Assembly (NCBI GenBank): GCA_963832965.1
Contig: CAWHVW010000005.1
Span: forward strand, 620,001 to 684,000
Direction: 5' to 3'
Length of the DNA stretch: 64,000 bases
From: CAWACP01 sp963832965
GTDB taxonomy: Bacteria; Acidobacteriota; Terriglobia; Bryobacterales; Bryobacteraceae
The notes beneath the pieces are model-generated. The model was given only the letters and a program-made list of their open reading frames with translations. It had not been told where the DNA came from and searched no databases. Both the position numbers and the translations under genes were made by a program. Positions 18,042 through 25,611 of the stretch are shown here, one piece after another. Position 1 is the first letter of the stretch. Each line of letters opens with the position of its first letter.

Positions 18042-21000
18042 ATGCGGTTATCTTCCCGGTTGCGGAACCTGCCGATCCTGCTGGCTAGTACTGTGCTCCC
18101 GCAGGTTTGTTTCGCACAGCAATATAGCTTTCAATCGTACGGACAATCTGAAGGACTGGCCAATCTGATACCCCTGTGTCTGCTGCAGGATCGCGTTGGG
18201 TTCCTGTGGGCGGGCACGCAGAACGGGCTGTTCCGATTCGATGGCAACCGGTTCGAGCCATTCGGTATCGCGGAGGGACTTCCCGGCAGTCACGTGGTTA
18301 GTCTGTACCAGGATAAGAACGGGGTACTGTTTGCAGCGACGGGCGCGGGGCTCGCCCGGTTCGAAGACGGCCGGTTCACGCCCGTTCTCGCCGATGGCGC
18401 AAAGCTTATCACGTCGCGACGGGAGGGTCTTTCGGCCGATGCGGCAGGGCGCCTTCTGGTGGGTACCGACAGCGGGCTGGCCGTGCAGGCGAGCCCGGGC
18501 TCACACCATTTCGACTTGCTGACGGTGGGAGGCACGAAGGAGATCTTCAGCGTTTACCAGGACCCGCGCGGGAGCGTGTGGTCCGGCTGCGGGGACCGCC
18601 TTTGCGTCGTCGATCACGGAAACCTGATTCCGGTTGCGCCGGAACTGCCGCGGGCTTCGTGGACTTCCATTCGCATGGATGGCAGCGGGAATCTATGGCT
18701 GGCCAGCGCGGGGGCCGTGTCCGTCCTCCAGAACGGCGCCTCCGCATTTCGCGAGCTTCCGCCTCTGCCGGTGACTCACTCCGGATTTGCTCCGTTTCTG
18801 GGCGACCCGGCGATGGAGGTGGAGCGCAACGGAGACCTGATTGTCACCACACAAAGCGGACTGTACCGCTGGACGCACGGCAAATGGCAGTTGATTGGCG
18901 CCGACTCCGGGCTGGCCAGGGACGACGTAACGGCGATACTGGCGGACCGTGAAGGATCGCTGTGGATCGGCTTTGCCGGCCTGGGCCTGCAGCGGTGGCT
19001 GGGTTACGGCGAATGGGAATCGTGGACGGGGGCGCAGGGGTTGCCGCACGAATCGGTTTGGGTGATCCATCGCGATGCGGCGGGCACGCTATGGGTGGGG
19101 ACCACCGGAGGGCTGGGTTATTCGACGGCGCAGGGCGGATCGCTCGAGCGGATGCGCGTGGTGAGTGAGCTGAAATCGAAGATGGTGCTCACGATCGCGC
19201 ACTCGCGCGACAATTCGCTGTGGATCGGCACGGGCAACGACGGCCTGTGGCGTCTGGACGGGAAGACAGGACGGCTTACGCAGCCGCTGCCGCACGTGAT
19301 GGCGCCGAAGGTTTTGGTGGACGCTGAGGATTATGTGTGGGCCACCGGCCTCGGCGTCATATATCGCAGCACGACGCCAGCGGGGACGGGGGTTCCCGAA
19401 TTCCTGCCGCAACGGCTGCCGCCGGCCGATCCGGGCGAGGCATTTCACGCCATTGTGGAAGACGCTCGCGGGCGGGTGTGGGTGAGCGGCACGGAGGGCC
19501 TGCTGTGCTTCGACCGCGGAAAGTGGACTCGCCTGACCCAGCGCGACGGACTTCGCGCGGACCACGTGGATACGATTGCCGCGGCGAAGGACGGGAGCTT
19601 GTGGGTGGGCTACCGGGAACCGCTGGGGCTGAGCCACCTGACGTGGGACGGGTCAAAGATGCGGGTGACGCACTGGACCACCGCCGACGGCCTGCGCTCC
19701 GATGAGGTGGTGTTTCTGGGAATGGACGCGCAGGGATTTCTGTGGAGCGGAACCGACAGCGGCGTGGACGTGTTGACCCACGAAGGCTGGCGGCATTACG
19801 GGCAGACCGACGGGCTGGTGTGGGACGACTGCGACAGCCGGGCTTTCCTTGCCGATGCCGACGGCGGCGTGTGGATCGGCACCAGCCGGGGGCTGTCCCA
19901 TTACCGGCCGCGACGCCAATGGCCCGCGGAACCTCCGGTAACGACGCTGACGGCCGCGCAGCTTGGCGAGAAGCCGATCGCGATGGACGCGGCCACCACG
20001 GTTCCCTGGTCGCGACGCTATTTGTACGTGAAGTTCGCCGCGCCGACCTTCCTGAATCCACGGGAACGAGTGTTCCTGTACCGGCTTTCAGGCATCGATA
20101 CGGACTGGGTGGAGAGCTCGCAATCTGAAGCCCGCTACGCCAATCTGCCGCCTGGGCACTATACGTTTGAGGTCACCGCGCGCAACGACGCTGGACTGTG
20201 GAGCAAGAAAAGCGCCACGCTGTCCTTTACCATCGTGCCCCCGTGGTGGCTAACCGGGTGGTGCGAAAGCCTGGAGGTGCTAGCCGTTCTGGCGCTGGCC
20301 TGGGCCGGGCTGCGCTGGCGGGAGAGCAAACTAACGCGGGAGCGCGAGTACCTGGAGCGAGCGATCCGCGAGCGCACCCAGGAACTGGCCGAAGCCAAAG
20401 GCCGCGCCGAGAGGGCCAATCTGGCCAAGGGCGAATTTCTGGCCAACATGAGCCACGAAATCCGCACGCCCATGAACGGCGTTCTGGGCATGACGCGACT
20501 GCTGCTGGGCAGCGAACTGAGTCCCGAACAGCACGAATGGGCGGACTCCGCGGTGCTCTCCGCCGAATCTCTGCTGACGGTTATCAATGACATCCTCGAT
20601 TTTTCCAAGATCGAGGCCGGCAAGATGACGGTGCTGCGCGAACCGTTCGACTTGTGCGCCGCGGTTTCGGACGCGGTGAACATGCTGCGGACCAGCGCCG
20701 AGCAGAAGGGTTTGGACCTGGTGTTCGAATACCAGCCGCGCGAGCGGATGGTGGTGGGCGACGCGGTGCGCGTCCGACAGATTGCGGTGAACTACGTCAG
20801 CAACGCGGTGAAGTTCAGCGACCGGGGAGAAGTGCACGTGAAAGTGGAGTGCACTGTTAGCGGCTCCGGCGCGGCCGATTGGCTGATCTCGGTACGCGAC
20901 ACCGGGATTGGGATTCCGCGCCACCTGCAGGATTCGCTGTTCCATAAATTCGTTCAGGCGGACCCTTCCAGCGCGCGAAAGCACGGGGGCACGGGACTGG

Positions 21001-21551
21001 GCCTGGCGATTTGCAAGCAACTGGCTGGGCTGATGGGTGGCACGGTGGGCTTCGAAAGCGGGCCGGGCGTGGGGTCCACCTTTTATGTACGCCTGCCGCT
21101 TCCGCTGACGGCCGAACGGCAACGCGCTCCGGTTGGGGCGGCGGCGGCCGGGCGCGCGTCCACTTCAGAAACCCGCAAGCTGGTGCTGCTGGCCGACGAC
21201 AACCGGGTGAACCAGAAGCTGGCCAGCCATCTGCTTCAGCAGCTGGGCTGCGAAGTGGACGTGGCGCGGGATGGGGCCGAAGCGCTGCGGCTGTGGAAGG
21301 AACGGCCGTACGACGCGATTTTCATGGACTGCCAGATGCCCGATCTGGACGGCTACGAGACCACGGCGCGCATCCGCCAGGCGGGCGGGCGTGGCGCGGA
21401 GATTCCCATCATTGCGACGACGGCGTACTCGATGGCCGGCGACCGCGAGCGCTGCCTGGACGCGGGCATGAACGACTACGTGAGCAAGCCGCTGAACCGG
21501 AGCGATCTGGAACGCGTGCTGGTTACGTGGGCTTCGGGCGTGAAGGCGTAA
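18042..21551 (+). CDS. Hybrid sensor histidine kinase/response regulator with Reg_prop propeller
   Basis: This 1169-residue protein has a signal peptide (residues 1-25), then a two-component-regulator beta-propeller of many Reg_prop repeats (residues about 30-640; recurring GLW/SLW-IG motifs such as GSLWIGFAGLGL). A Y_Y_Y domain (about 650-735) is followed by one membrane helix (about 745-770), HisKA with NMSHEIRTPMNG (His near 804), HATPase_c (GTGLGLAICKQLA) and a C-terminal receiver with phospho-acceptor Asp in IFMDCQMPDLDG near 1094. In relatives the periplasmic propeller senses polysaccharide breakdown products. No DNA-binding output is fused. No separate partner gene is adjacent, only tRNA-Lys downstream. 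Confidence 0.93.
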   Translation: MRLSSRLRNLPILLASTVLPQVCFAQQYSFQSYGQSEGLANLIPLCLLQDRVGFLWAGTQNGLFRFDGNRFEPFGIAEGLPGSHVVSLYQDKNGVLFAATGAGLARFEDGRFTPVLADGAKLITSRREGLSADAAGRLLVGTDSGLAVQASPGSHHFDLLTVGGTKEIFSVYQDPRGSVWSGCGDRLCVVDHGNLIPVAPELPRASWTSIRMDGSGNLWLASAGAVSVLQNGASAFRELPPLPVTHSGFAPFLGDPAMEVERNGDLIVTTQSGLYRWTHGKWQLIGADSGLARDDVTAILADREGSLWIGFAGLGLQRWLGYGEWESWTGAQGLPHESVWVIHRDAAGTLWVGTTGGLGYSTAQGGSLERMRVVSELKSKMVLTIAHSRDNSLWIGTGNDGLWRLDGKTGRLTQPLPHVMAPKVLVDAEDYVWATGLGVIYRSTTPAGTGVPEFLPQRLPPADPGEAFHAIVEDARGRVWVSGTEGLLCFDRGKWTRLTQRDGLRADHVDTIAAAKDGSLWVGYREPLGLSHLTWDGSKMRVTHWTTADGLRSDEVVFLGMDAQGFLWSGTDSGVDVLTHEGWRHYGQTDGLVWDDCDSRAFLADADGGVWIGTSRGLSHYRPRRQWPAEPPVTTLTAAQLGEKPIAMDAATTVPWSRRYLYVKFAAPTFLNPRERVFLYRLSGIDTDWVESSQSEARYANLPPGHYTFEVTARNDAGLWSKKSATLSFTIVPPWWLTGWCESLEVLAVLALAWAGLRWRESKLTREREYLERAIRERTQELAEAKGRAERANLAKGEFLANMSHEIRTPMNGVLGMTRLLLGSELSPEQHEWADSAVLSAESLLTVINDILDFSKIEAGKMTVLREPFDLCAAVSDAVNMLRTSAEQKGLDLVFEYQPRERMVVGDAVRVRQIAVNYVSNAVKFSDRGEVHVKVECTVSGSGAADWLISVRDTGIGIPRHLQDSLFHKFVQADPSSARKHGGTGLGLAICKQLAGLMGGTVGFESGPGVGSTFYVRLPLPLTAERQRAPVGAAAAGRASTSETRKLVLLADDNRVNQKLASHLLQQLGCEVDVARDGAEALRLWKERPYDAIFMDCQMPDLDGYETTARIRQAGGRGAEIPIIATTAYSMAGDRERCLDAGMNDYVSKPLNRSDLERVLVTWASGVKA

Positions 21552-21612
21552 GACGGGCGGGCGGCGGCGCGTGTTATTCTGGCTGGAGTAGTTTTCTCGC
21601 CAGTTCTCCCCC

Positions 21613-21689
21613 GGGCCGGTAGCTCAGGTGGTTAGAGCATCTGCCTTTTAAGCAGAGGGTCGCGGGTTCGAGTCCCGCCCGGCTCACCA
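21613..21689 (+). tRNA. tRNA-Lys (anticodon UUU)
   Basis: The sequence folds into a standard cloverleaf. The acceptor strand GGGCCGG pairs with CCGGCTC (one G-T wobble), the D arm contains AGCTCAGGTGGTTAGAG, the anticodon loop is CTTTTAA with TTT, and the T arm is GCGGGTTCGAGTCCCGC. CCA is encoded at 21687-21689. The 3' 46 bases are duplicated exactly at 43997-44042, marking this gene as the integration site of the downstream element. The left copy is the intact gene. Confidence 0.97.
21644..21689 (+). repeat. Attachment core, left copy (within tRNA-Lys)
   Basis: This 46-bp sequence from CCTTTTAAGCAG to GGCTCACCA covers the anticodon loop through the CCA end of tRNA-Lys. It is identical to 43997-44042 in the same orientation, and the match ends sharply on both sides. 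Confidence 0.93.
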
Positions 21690-21760
21690 AGCAAGTCATT
21701 GATTATAAAATACTTGGTAAACTGATCTTCCATCGATATTCGCCTATCCTTCGCCGCCAT

Positions 21761-21777
21761 TGTGCCAAAACTGTGTC
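21761..21777 (+). repeat. Putative recombinase arm site, left
   Basis: TGTGCCAAAACTGTGTC lies about 70 bp inside the left attachment core. It matches 43862-43878 in 16 of 17 bases, in direct orientation. A partial copy, TGTGCCAAAAC, is at 21802-21812 inside the integrase 3' end. Arm-type binding sites of tyrosine recombinases have this kind of placement. Confidence 0.55.
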
Positions 21778-21786
21778 AAAACCCTC

Positions 21787-22929
21787 TCAGTTTGGCTGCG
21801 CTGTGCCAAAACTCAAACCGCCCTCGTTTGCCTGGCGATTCAGTTTTGTGAGCGCCTCTCGCTTCATCTGCAGCTTCATCTGCGAGTACTTCTTGAACAC
21901 CTTCGCATCGCCCTGTCGGAGCAACTGCGTGACCCACTCGTCCGCAACGCCACCGGCGCTCAGCCTTGTCGCGTACGTCGAACGCAGATCGTAGACGCGA
22001 AAGTAAGGAACACCTGCCCGTCGCAGCGTCGCATGCCAGACGGTCTTGAATGTCTGCTGATAACCGTCTGGATTGCCGTCGCTCGGAAACAGGTAATGAC
22101 CCGGCCCCGAGATGGCAAGCTGACTCCGGAAGGCGTCGGCCGCAATCTCCGTCAGTGGAACTTCGGCTACGCCGTTCGGTGTCTTCGAGTCCGGAATCCA
22201 CACCGTCCGGTTCTCCAGATCCAGCTGGTCCTTTTTCATGGGAGTCAGCTCCTTGTAGATCCGAAGTCCGGTCTCGGTGATGATTCGGATGACGTTACGC
22301 AGGTACTCAGGCGCGCTGAACTCGATCCTCCGTTGCTCCGACCACGTCACATAGTGTGGCCGGAAGAGTCCATCGACCCTTGTTGGAAACTCAACGCCTG
22401 CGCATGGATTCGACGTCAGGAACTTCTTGCGCACCGCCACATTCAGCATGCGGCGCAGCACCCGCAATTCCTGATGCACTGTCGTTGCCTTCAGCACACC
22501 CTTTTCCACGAATCCATTTTTCGCCTTCACCCGTCTGCGCTGCCTGAGCCGCTGACGAAGGTATGCTTCGATATCGTCAGCAGTCAGGTCTGCGAGATGG
22601 GTGCTCTCAAACACGGTTCTCAGTTGCTTCAGCGCGCGCTGGTTCACCGCATGGGTCTTGGGCGCGCGGAACGGGGGCTTCGAAAAGTTTTCGAGATAAA
22701 GATCCGCCCATTCTCCAAATGCGAGATCCTGTCCACGCCGCAGCGTGGGCAGGGTGTTGTCATCTCTGGCCTGGAGACGATCCCTGAGGCGTTTCTGCGC
22801 TTCCGCCCAGTCATCGGTAAAGGTCGATTCCCTGCGGCGGACGCGGTCCTTTTCGCGGTACCACATCCACCAGATCTTCGACCCTTCGCGTTTGTACAGG
22901 CCACCGTCATGCTTCACTGGTCTTGCCAA
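21787..22929 (-). CDS. Tyrosine recombinase (site-specific integrase)
   Basis: This 380-residue phage-type integrase has an N-terminal arm-binding part (residues 1-70), a SAM-like core-binding domain (about 70-175) and a C-terminal catalytic domain. Visible catalytic features are the first Arg in TETGLRIYKELTP, Arg in YDLRSTYATRLSAGG (the usual first His of HxxR is Tyr) and the nucleophile Tyr in AKVFKKYSQMK. The TTG start overlaps the excisionase gene by 16 bp. Its position next to tRNA-Lys and facing the attachment core fits integration into the tRNA 3' end. Confidence 0.93.
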   Translation of the reverse strand: MARPVKHDGGLYKREGSKIWWMWYREKDRVRRRESTFTDDWAEAQKRLRDRLQARDDNTLPTLRRGQDLAFGEWADLYLENFSKPPFRAPKTHAVNQRALKQLRTVFESTHLADLTADDIEAYLRQRLRQRRRVKAKNGFVEKGVLKATTVHQELRVLRRMLNVAVRKKFLTSNPCAGVEFPTRVDGLFRPHYVTWSEQRRIEFSAPEYLRNVIRIITETGLRIYKELTPMKKDQLDLENRTVWIPDSKTPNGVAEVPLTEIAADAFRSQLAISGPGHYLFPSDGNPDGYQQTFKTVWHATLRRAGVPYFRVYDLRSTYATRLSAGGVADEWVTQLLRQGDAKVFKKYSQMKLQMKREALTKLNRQANEGGLSFGTAQPN

Positions 22930-23123
22930 TTCGCCACCTCCTGTTTGAACTGCGCGCGGAAGGGCTCCAACTCCGATTTCAGAAATCGGATGTTGCGGCC
23001 CATCACGCGGAGATGGGGAATCTGCTTTCGCTCAACCCAAAGATACACGGTTTGCCGGCTGACGCCAAGATATCGGGCCGCTTCCTTCACGTCGAGTGGG
23101 TATTCAGGGACCAGATTATTCAT
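22914..23123 (-). CDS. Excisionase/AlpA-type helix-turn-helix protein
   Basis: This 69-residue MerR-like winged HTH protein contains the typical DVKEAARYLGVSRQTVYLWV core and a wing with ERKQIPHLRVMGRNIRF. Proteins of this class act as recombination directionality factors or small activators. It overlaps the integrase start and follows the TraM-like gene closely, so excision may be expressed together with mobilization. A 22-bp piece of its coding sequence (23014-23035) occurs again, inverted, at the right end of the element (43914-43935). Confidence 0.88.
   Translation of the reverse strand: MNNLVPEYPLDVKEAARYLGVSRQTVYLWVERKQIPHLRVMGRNIRFLKSELEPFRAQFKQEVANWQDQ
23014..23035 (-). repeat. 22-bp sequence inside xis, repeated at the right end
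   Basis: The minus-strand sequence starts TTGAGCGAAAGC and ends AGATTCCCCA, coding for the wing residues around ERKQIP. It is identical to the plus-strand sequence at 43914-43935, 21 kb away. Confidence 0.8.
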
Positions 23124-23129
23124 GCTGAC

Positions 23130-23597
23130 CTATCTCGGCGAAATCATCTTCCATCGCTCTACCAAAGGGCTGGCCCTGGCGCCCGCCCAAAACGCAACGA
23201 GGCACAAAAAGAGGGCGGCGATGATGGCGATGGCAGTCATGCGCGCGGAGAGTAGTCGGCGGTGCGCTTGAGCCACCTGGTCGAGGAGTTTTCTGGCTTT
23301 CAGACTGGCATCGCCAATGTCGCTCTCGATCTGTTGCCGAATCCGGGCTCCTGAATGGTCTACTTCGTCGGCGATGAGTCTGGCGGCCCGTCGCTCGGCG
23401 TCTTTCGTCGAAGCCTCGAACGCGGCCAGACTCGCTCCGATACGTCCTTCGACTCTCCCCACCAGTTCTTCGAGGACGAGCTGATTCATGGTCACCAGAG
23501 CGAAGGCGGCATCGTCCGGCTTCAGCAGGACGTTGTGTCGCGCCGCGACCTCCGCAATCAGACCTTGCACATCGATTCGGTCATTGCGTTGTTTCAT
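23130..23597 (-). CDS. TraM-like mobilization protein with C-terminal membrane segment
   Basis: This 155-residue protein has an N-terminal part with VTMNQLVLEELVGRVE, a long helical, charged middle part predicted as coiled coil, and a hydrophobic segment at about residues 119-141 (MTAIAIIAALFLCLVAFWAG). Length and layout fit TraM of the RP4 Tra1 region (145 residues in RP4), and the gene order TraK-TraL-TraM supports this. The identification rests on context as much as sequence. It follows traL by 3 bp. Confidence 0.65.
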   Translation of the reverse strand: MKQRNDRIDVQGLIAEVAARHNVLLKPDDAAFALVTMNQLVLEELVGRVEGRIGASLAAFEASTKDAERRAARLIADEVDHSGARIRQQIESDIGDASLKARKLLDQVAQAHRRLLSARMTAIAIIAALFLCLVAFWAGARASPLVERWKMISPR

Positions 23598-23600
23598 GGT

Positions 23601-24356
23601 TCAATCCATTGCCAGCTTGTCGAGCTGCTCAAAGAGCTCGCGGCGAACGATCTCCAGACGCTGTTTGGATACCAGCGAGAAGTTGTCGATCCGGATCGCC
23701 TCCTCGAATGTCAGGCGTCGTTCCAGCATCTGGCGAACATCGTCGCCGAACGTGTGCGGATTCCGTTCCCGGATGACCACCGTGCCCAGGAGCTTTGCAG
23801 CCTGCTCTTCGGCGACCCGGAACTCCTCGAAGCACTTTCCGTCCCTGACCACCTCGCCGAAATACTCGTTCAGCCAGACGATCACGTTTTTCTCGGTGGT
23901 CGTCTCTGCCAACTTCTCGAAGCCGTTGAGCGTGTCGCTCATGGCCTGGCCTCCAGCCACCACCGAGTGAACGAATACCCGGCGGCTGTGACTTTGCAGG
24001 AACTGCAGAATCTCGTTTTCGAGAATGTAGTTCCACAGAGGCACGAACGTCGTGGCGCCGGTGTCGATGATGAACGTCCCGCTTCCAGCGCAGACGGTGT
24101 CAACCAGCTCGTCAAAGCGCTTCTCGTGGATGGTGCCCCGCCTGAGGATGTTGAGGTGTTCGGCGCCGATGCTGCGGTATCGCGCAAATGTCGCATTAAC
24201 CGGATCGGTATCGAGGCAATGCACGGTTCCGCTTTTCTTGCGGAAGTACTGGGCGAGGATGGCAGACACGAAGCTCTTGCCCACGCCTCCCTTGCCCTGA
24301 AGAACGAGATGAACCGAAACTGGTTGCCCATTCCCGTTGTTTGCTGTCTGTGTCAT
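23601..24356 (-). CDS. TraL-like P-loop ATPase of the mobilization region
   Basis: This 251-residue ParA/MinD-type protein opens with VHLVLQGKGGVGKSFVSAIL (deviant Walker A), followed by CLDTDPVNATFARY and FIIDTGATTFVP in the Walker B region. RP4 TraL is of the same type and length and lies between traK and traM, as here. The start is ATG 24356, with GGAG about 8 bases upstream. A partitioning ParA is the alternative, but there is no parB gene and the neighbours are mobilization genes. Confidence 0.8.
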   Translation of the reverse strand: MTQTANNGNGQPVSVHLVLQGKGGVGKSFVSAILAQYFRKKSGTVHCLDTDPVNATFARYRSIGAEHLNILRRGTIHEKRFDELVDTVCAGSGTFIIDTGATTFVPLWNYILENEILQFLQSHSRRVFVHSVVAGGQAMSDTLNGFEKLAETTTEKNVIVWLNEYFGEVVRDGKCFEEFRVAEEQAAKLLGTVVIRERNPHTFGDDVRQMLERRLTFEEAIRIDNFSLVSKQRLEIVRRELFEQLDKLAMD

Positions 24357-24366
24357 CGTGAATCTC

Positions 24367-24801
24367 CTAACCGACCAGGTCCTTCTGATTCGAGAAGGGG
24401 TCGAACTCGAATCCTGTCTGCTGCTTTTTCTGCCGCTGCTCGCGAAGGTTGTTGAACGGGTCGCGGGGTGCTTCCTCCGGCACAAGACTGGCCTCGTGCC
24501 GTGCTGGCGTAGGAGGCGGCTGGCAGGCGGTTTTGGCCAACTCGCGAGCCTTCTCCCTCATCCGGAGCCGCGAGACATAAACGCGGAACTGCGGATAGGG
24601 AATTTGCAGACCGTCGAGTTGCGCCGCCTCCCACACTTCCCGAAGCTTCTTCCCGGTTGACAGTCCGGCCTGGATCTCCGGCCAGACCCAGACCACCCTG
24701 CCGGTGCTGGTGGCAGGTTCTGCTGCAGGCAGGGAACGCAGGTGGACGAGATCGCTCTTTGTCTTTCTCTTCAGCTGCGGAACCAGTGTGGGCGTTGTCA
24801 T
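24367..24801 (-). CDS. TraK-like relaxosome accessory protein
   Basis: This 144-residue, basic protein contains WVWPEIQAGLSTGKKLREVWEA and YPQFRVYVSRLR, the pattern of conjugal transfer TraK proteins, which bind and wrap DNA next to oriT. It is the first gene of the minus-strand traK-traL-traM-xis-int group and is divergent from the traJ-like gene. The 387-bp gap between them is the expected position of oriT. The C-terminal third is polar and low in predicted structure. The start is ATG 24801. Confidence 0.75.
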   Translation of the reverse strand: MTTPTLVPQLKRKTKSDLVHLRSLPAAEPATSTGRVVWVWPEIQAGLSTGKKLREVWEAAQLDGLQIPYPQFRVYVSRLRMREKARELAKTACQPPPTPARHEASLVPEEAPRDPFNNLREQRQKKQQTGFEFDPFSNQKDLVG

Positions 24802-25188
24802 CGAAAATCAGCCCCTCTATTAATAGGCCGTGGCAGAGGTACTTTGAGAACAACAAACTGCAAAAACCTTCGCTGCAACAGAATGCAACTGATCGTGAAC
24901 TGCCTGTAACAGACTCGGGCGTCGGCCCGCACCTGTAACGGCCTGCAACCCCCTGCAACTTAACCGGGCCCCAAAACCGGTCGAAAAGCCGCTCAGATGG
25001 TGTAGAGGAACATAAGGAACGTCGGACGTTTTGGCCTCGCCCGATTGTTATCGGCCGCGGATTGTGAATGTTTGGCCGTCAGACGATGCGCCGGTTGTGT
25101 CCGCCGCCTGGCAGACGGCGCATTGTTTGTACGTTACAGATGTTCTCAAATGGCTTCCCCCCGCCCCTATATATAGAGGGCCATTTCG
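24802..25188. other. Candidate oriT and divergent promoter region
   Basis: The 387-bp gap lies between divergent traK-like and traJ-like genes, where RP4-type elements have oriT. It holds phased CTGYAAC motifs (24858-24959), a near-perfect palindrome AACGTCGGACGTT around 25018-25030, an inverted repeat ATGCGCC/GGCGCAT around 25087-25124 and a TATATATA stretch just before the traJ start. No nick-site consensus was recognised. The origin role is inferred from position. Confidence 0.6.
24858..24959 (+). repeat. Phased iteron-like CTGYAAC motifs
   Basis: Variants of CTGCAAC or CTGTAAC start at 24858, 24873, 24883, 24904, 24933, 24943 and 24953, all in one orientation. Several are exactly 10 bp apart and the others are close to multiples of the helical repeat. 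They are a plausible binding array for the TraK-like protein, or a promoter operator. Confidence 0.6.
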
Positions 25189-25611
25189 ATGGGGAGAACG
25201 ACAAGCAGAGTCACAATTCGTATTTCGGCGCAGGAGCGTGAACAGATCGAAGTCGGAGCGAAGCGCAGAGGATGCTCCAGCGCCAGCTCACTGATCCGAA
25301 CGGCAATTCGAAATGAACTGGATGACCGCACAACCGCAGCGCAGGACGCGGAAAATCGTCTGATCGCGAGTCTGGAGGCGCTCTCGCGAGACATCGGGCG
25401 CGTGGCCCGAGGGCAGCAGGCTCTGTTTGCTTACGTGGACACGCTGGTCAAGGCATTTCTGACCTGTGTTCCGGAGCCCCCTCGCGATGGGATGCCGGCG
25501 TCAGTGGCGCGGGCGCGTGACCGATACGCCGGCTTCCTAAAAGCCGCCGGTCAGGCGATGGTGGGAGACTCCGGGACAGCCCTGCAAAACCTGGTGAACC
25601 ATGACGACTGA
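25189..25611 (+). CDS. TraJ-like ribbon-helix-helix relaxosome protein
   Basis: This 140-residue protein has an N-terminal ribbon-helix-helix domain (VTIRISAQEREQIEVGAKRR then SSLIRTAIRNEL). A helical C-terminal region follows. Relaxosome proteins such as TraJ of RP4 or MobC use this fold to bind oriT and recruit the relaxase. The end overlaps the relaxase start by 11 bp, so the pair is translationally coupled. The start is taken as ATG 25189 (ATGGGGAGAACG), directly after an AT-rich promoter-like stretch. Confidence 0.75.
   Translation: MGRTTSRVTIRISAQEREQIEVGAKRRGCSSASSLIRTAIRNELDDRTTAAQDAENRLIASLEALSRDIGRVARGQQALFAYVDTLVKAFLTCVPEPPRDGMPASVARARDRYAGFLKAAGQAMVGDSGTALQNLVNHDD

Noticed and set aside
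21760..23271. 503-codon plus-strand open frame opposite integrase and xis
   Set aside because: Both minus-strand genes have strong domain matches and ordered starts; the antisense frame has none.
24802..25188. A relaxase nick-site consensus of the RP4 type
   Set aside because: No convincing match to the known nic hexamer was found on either strand, so no nick position is claimed.
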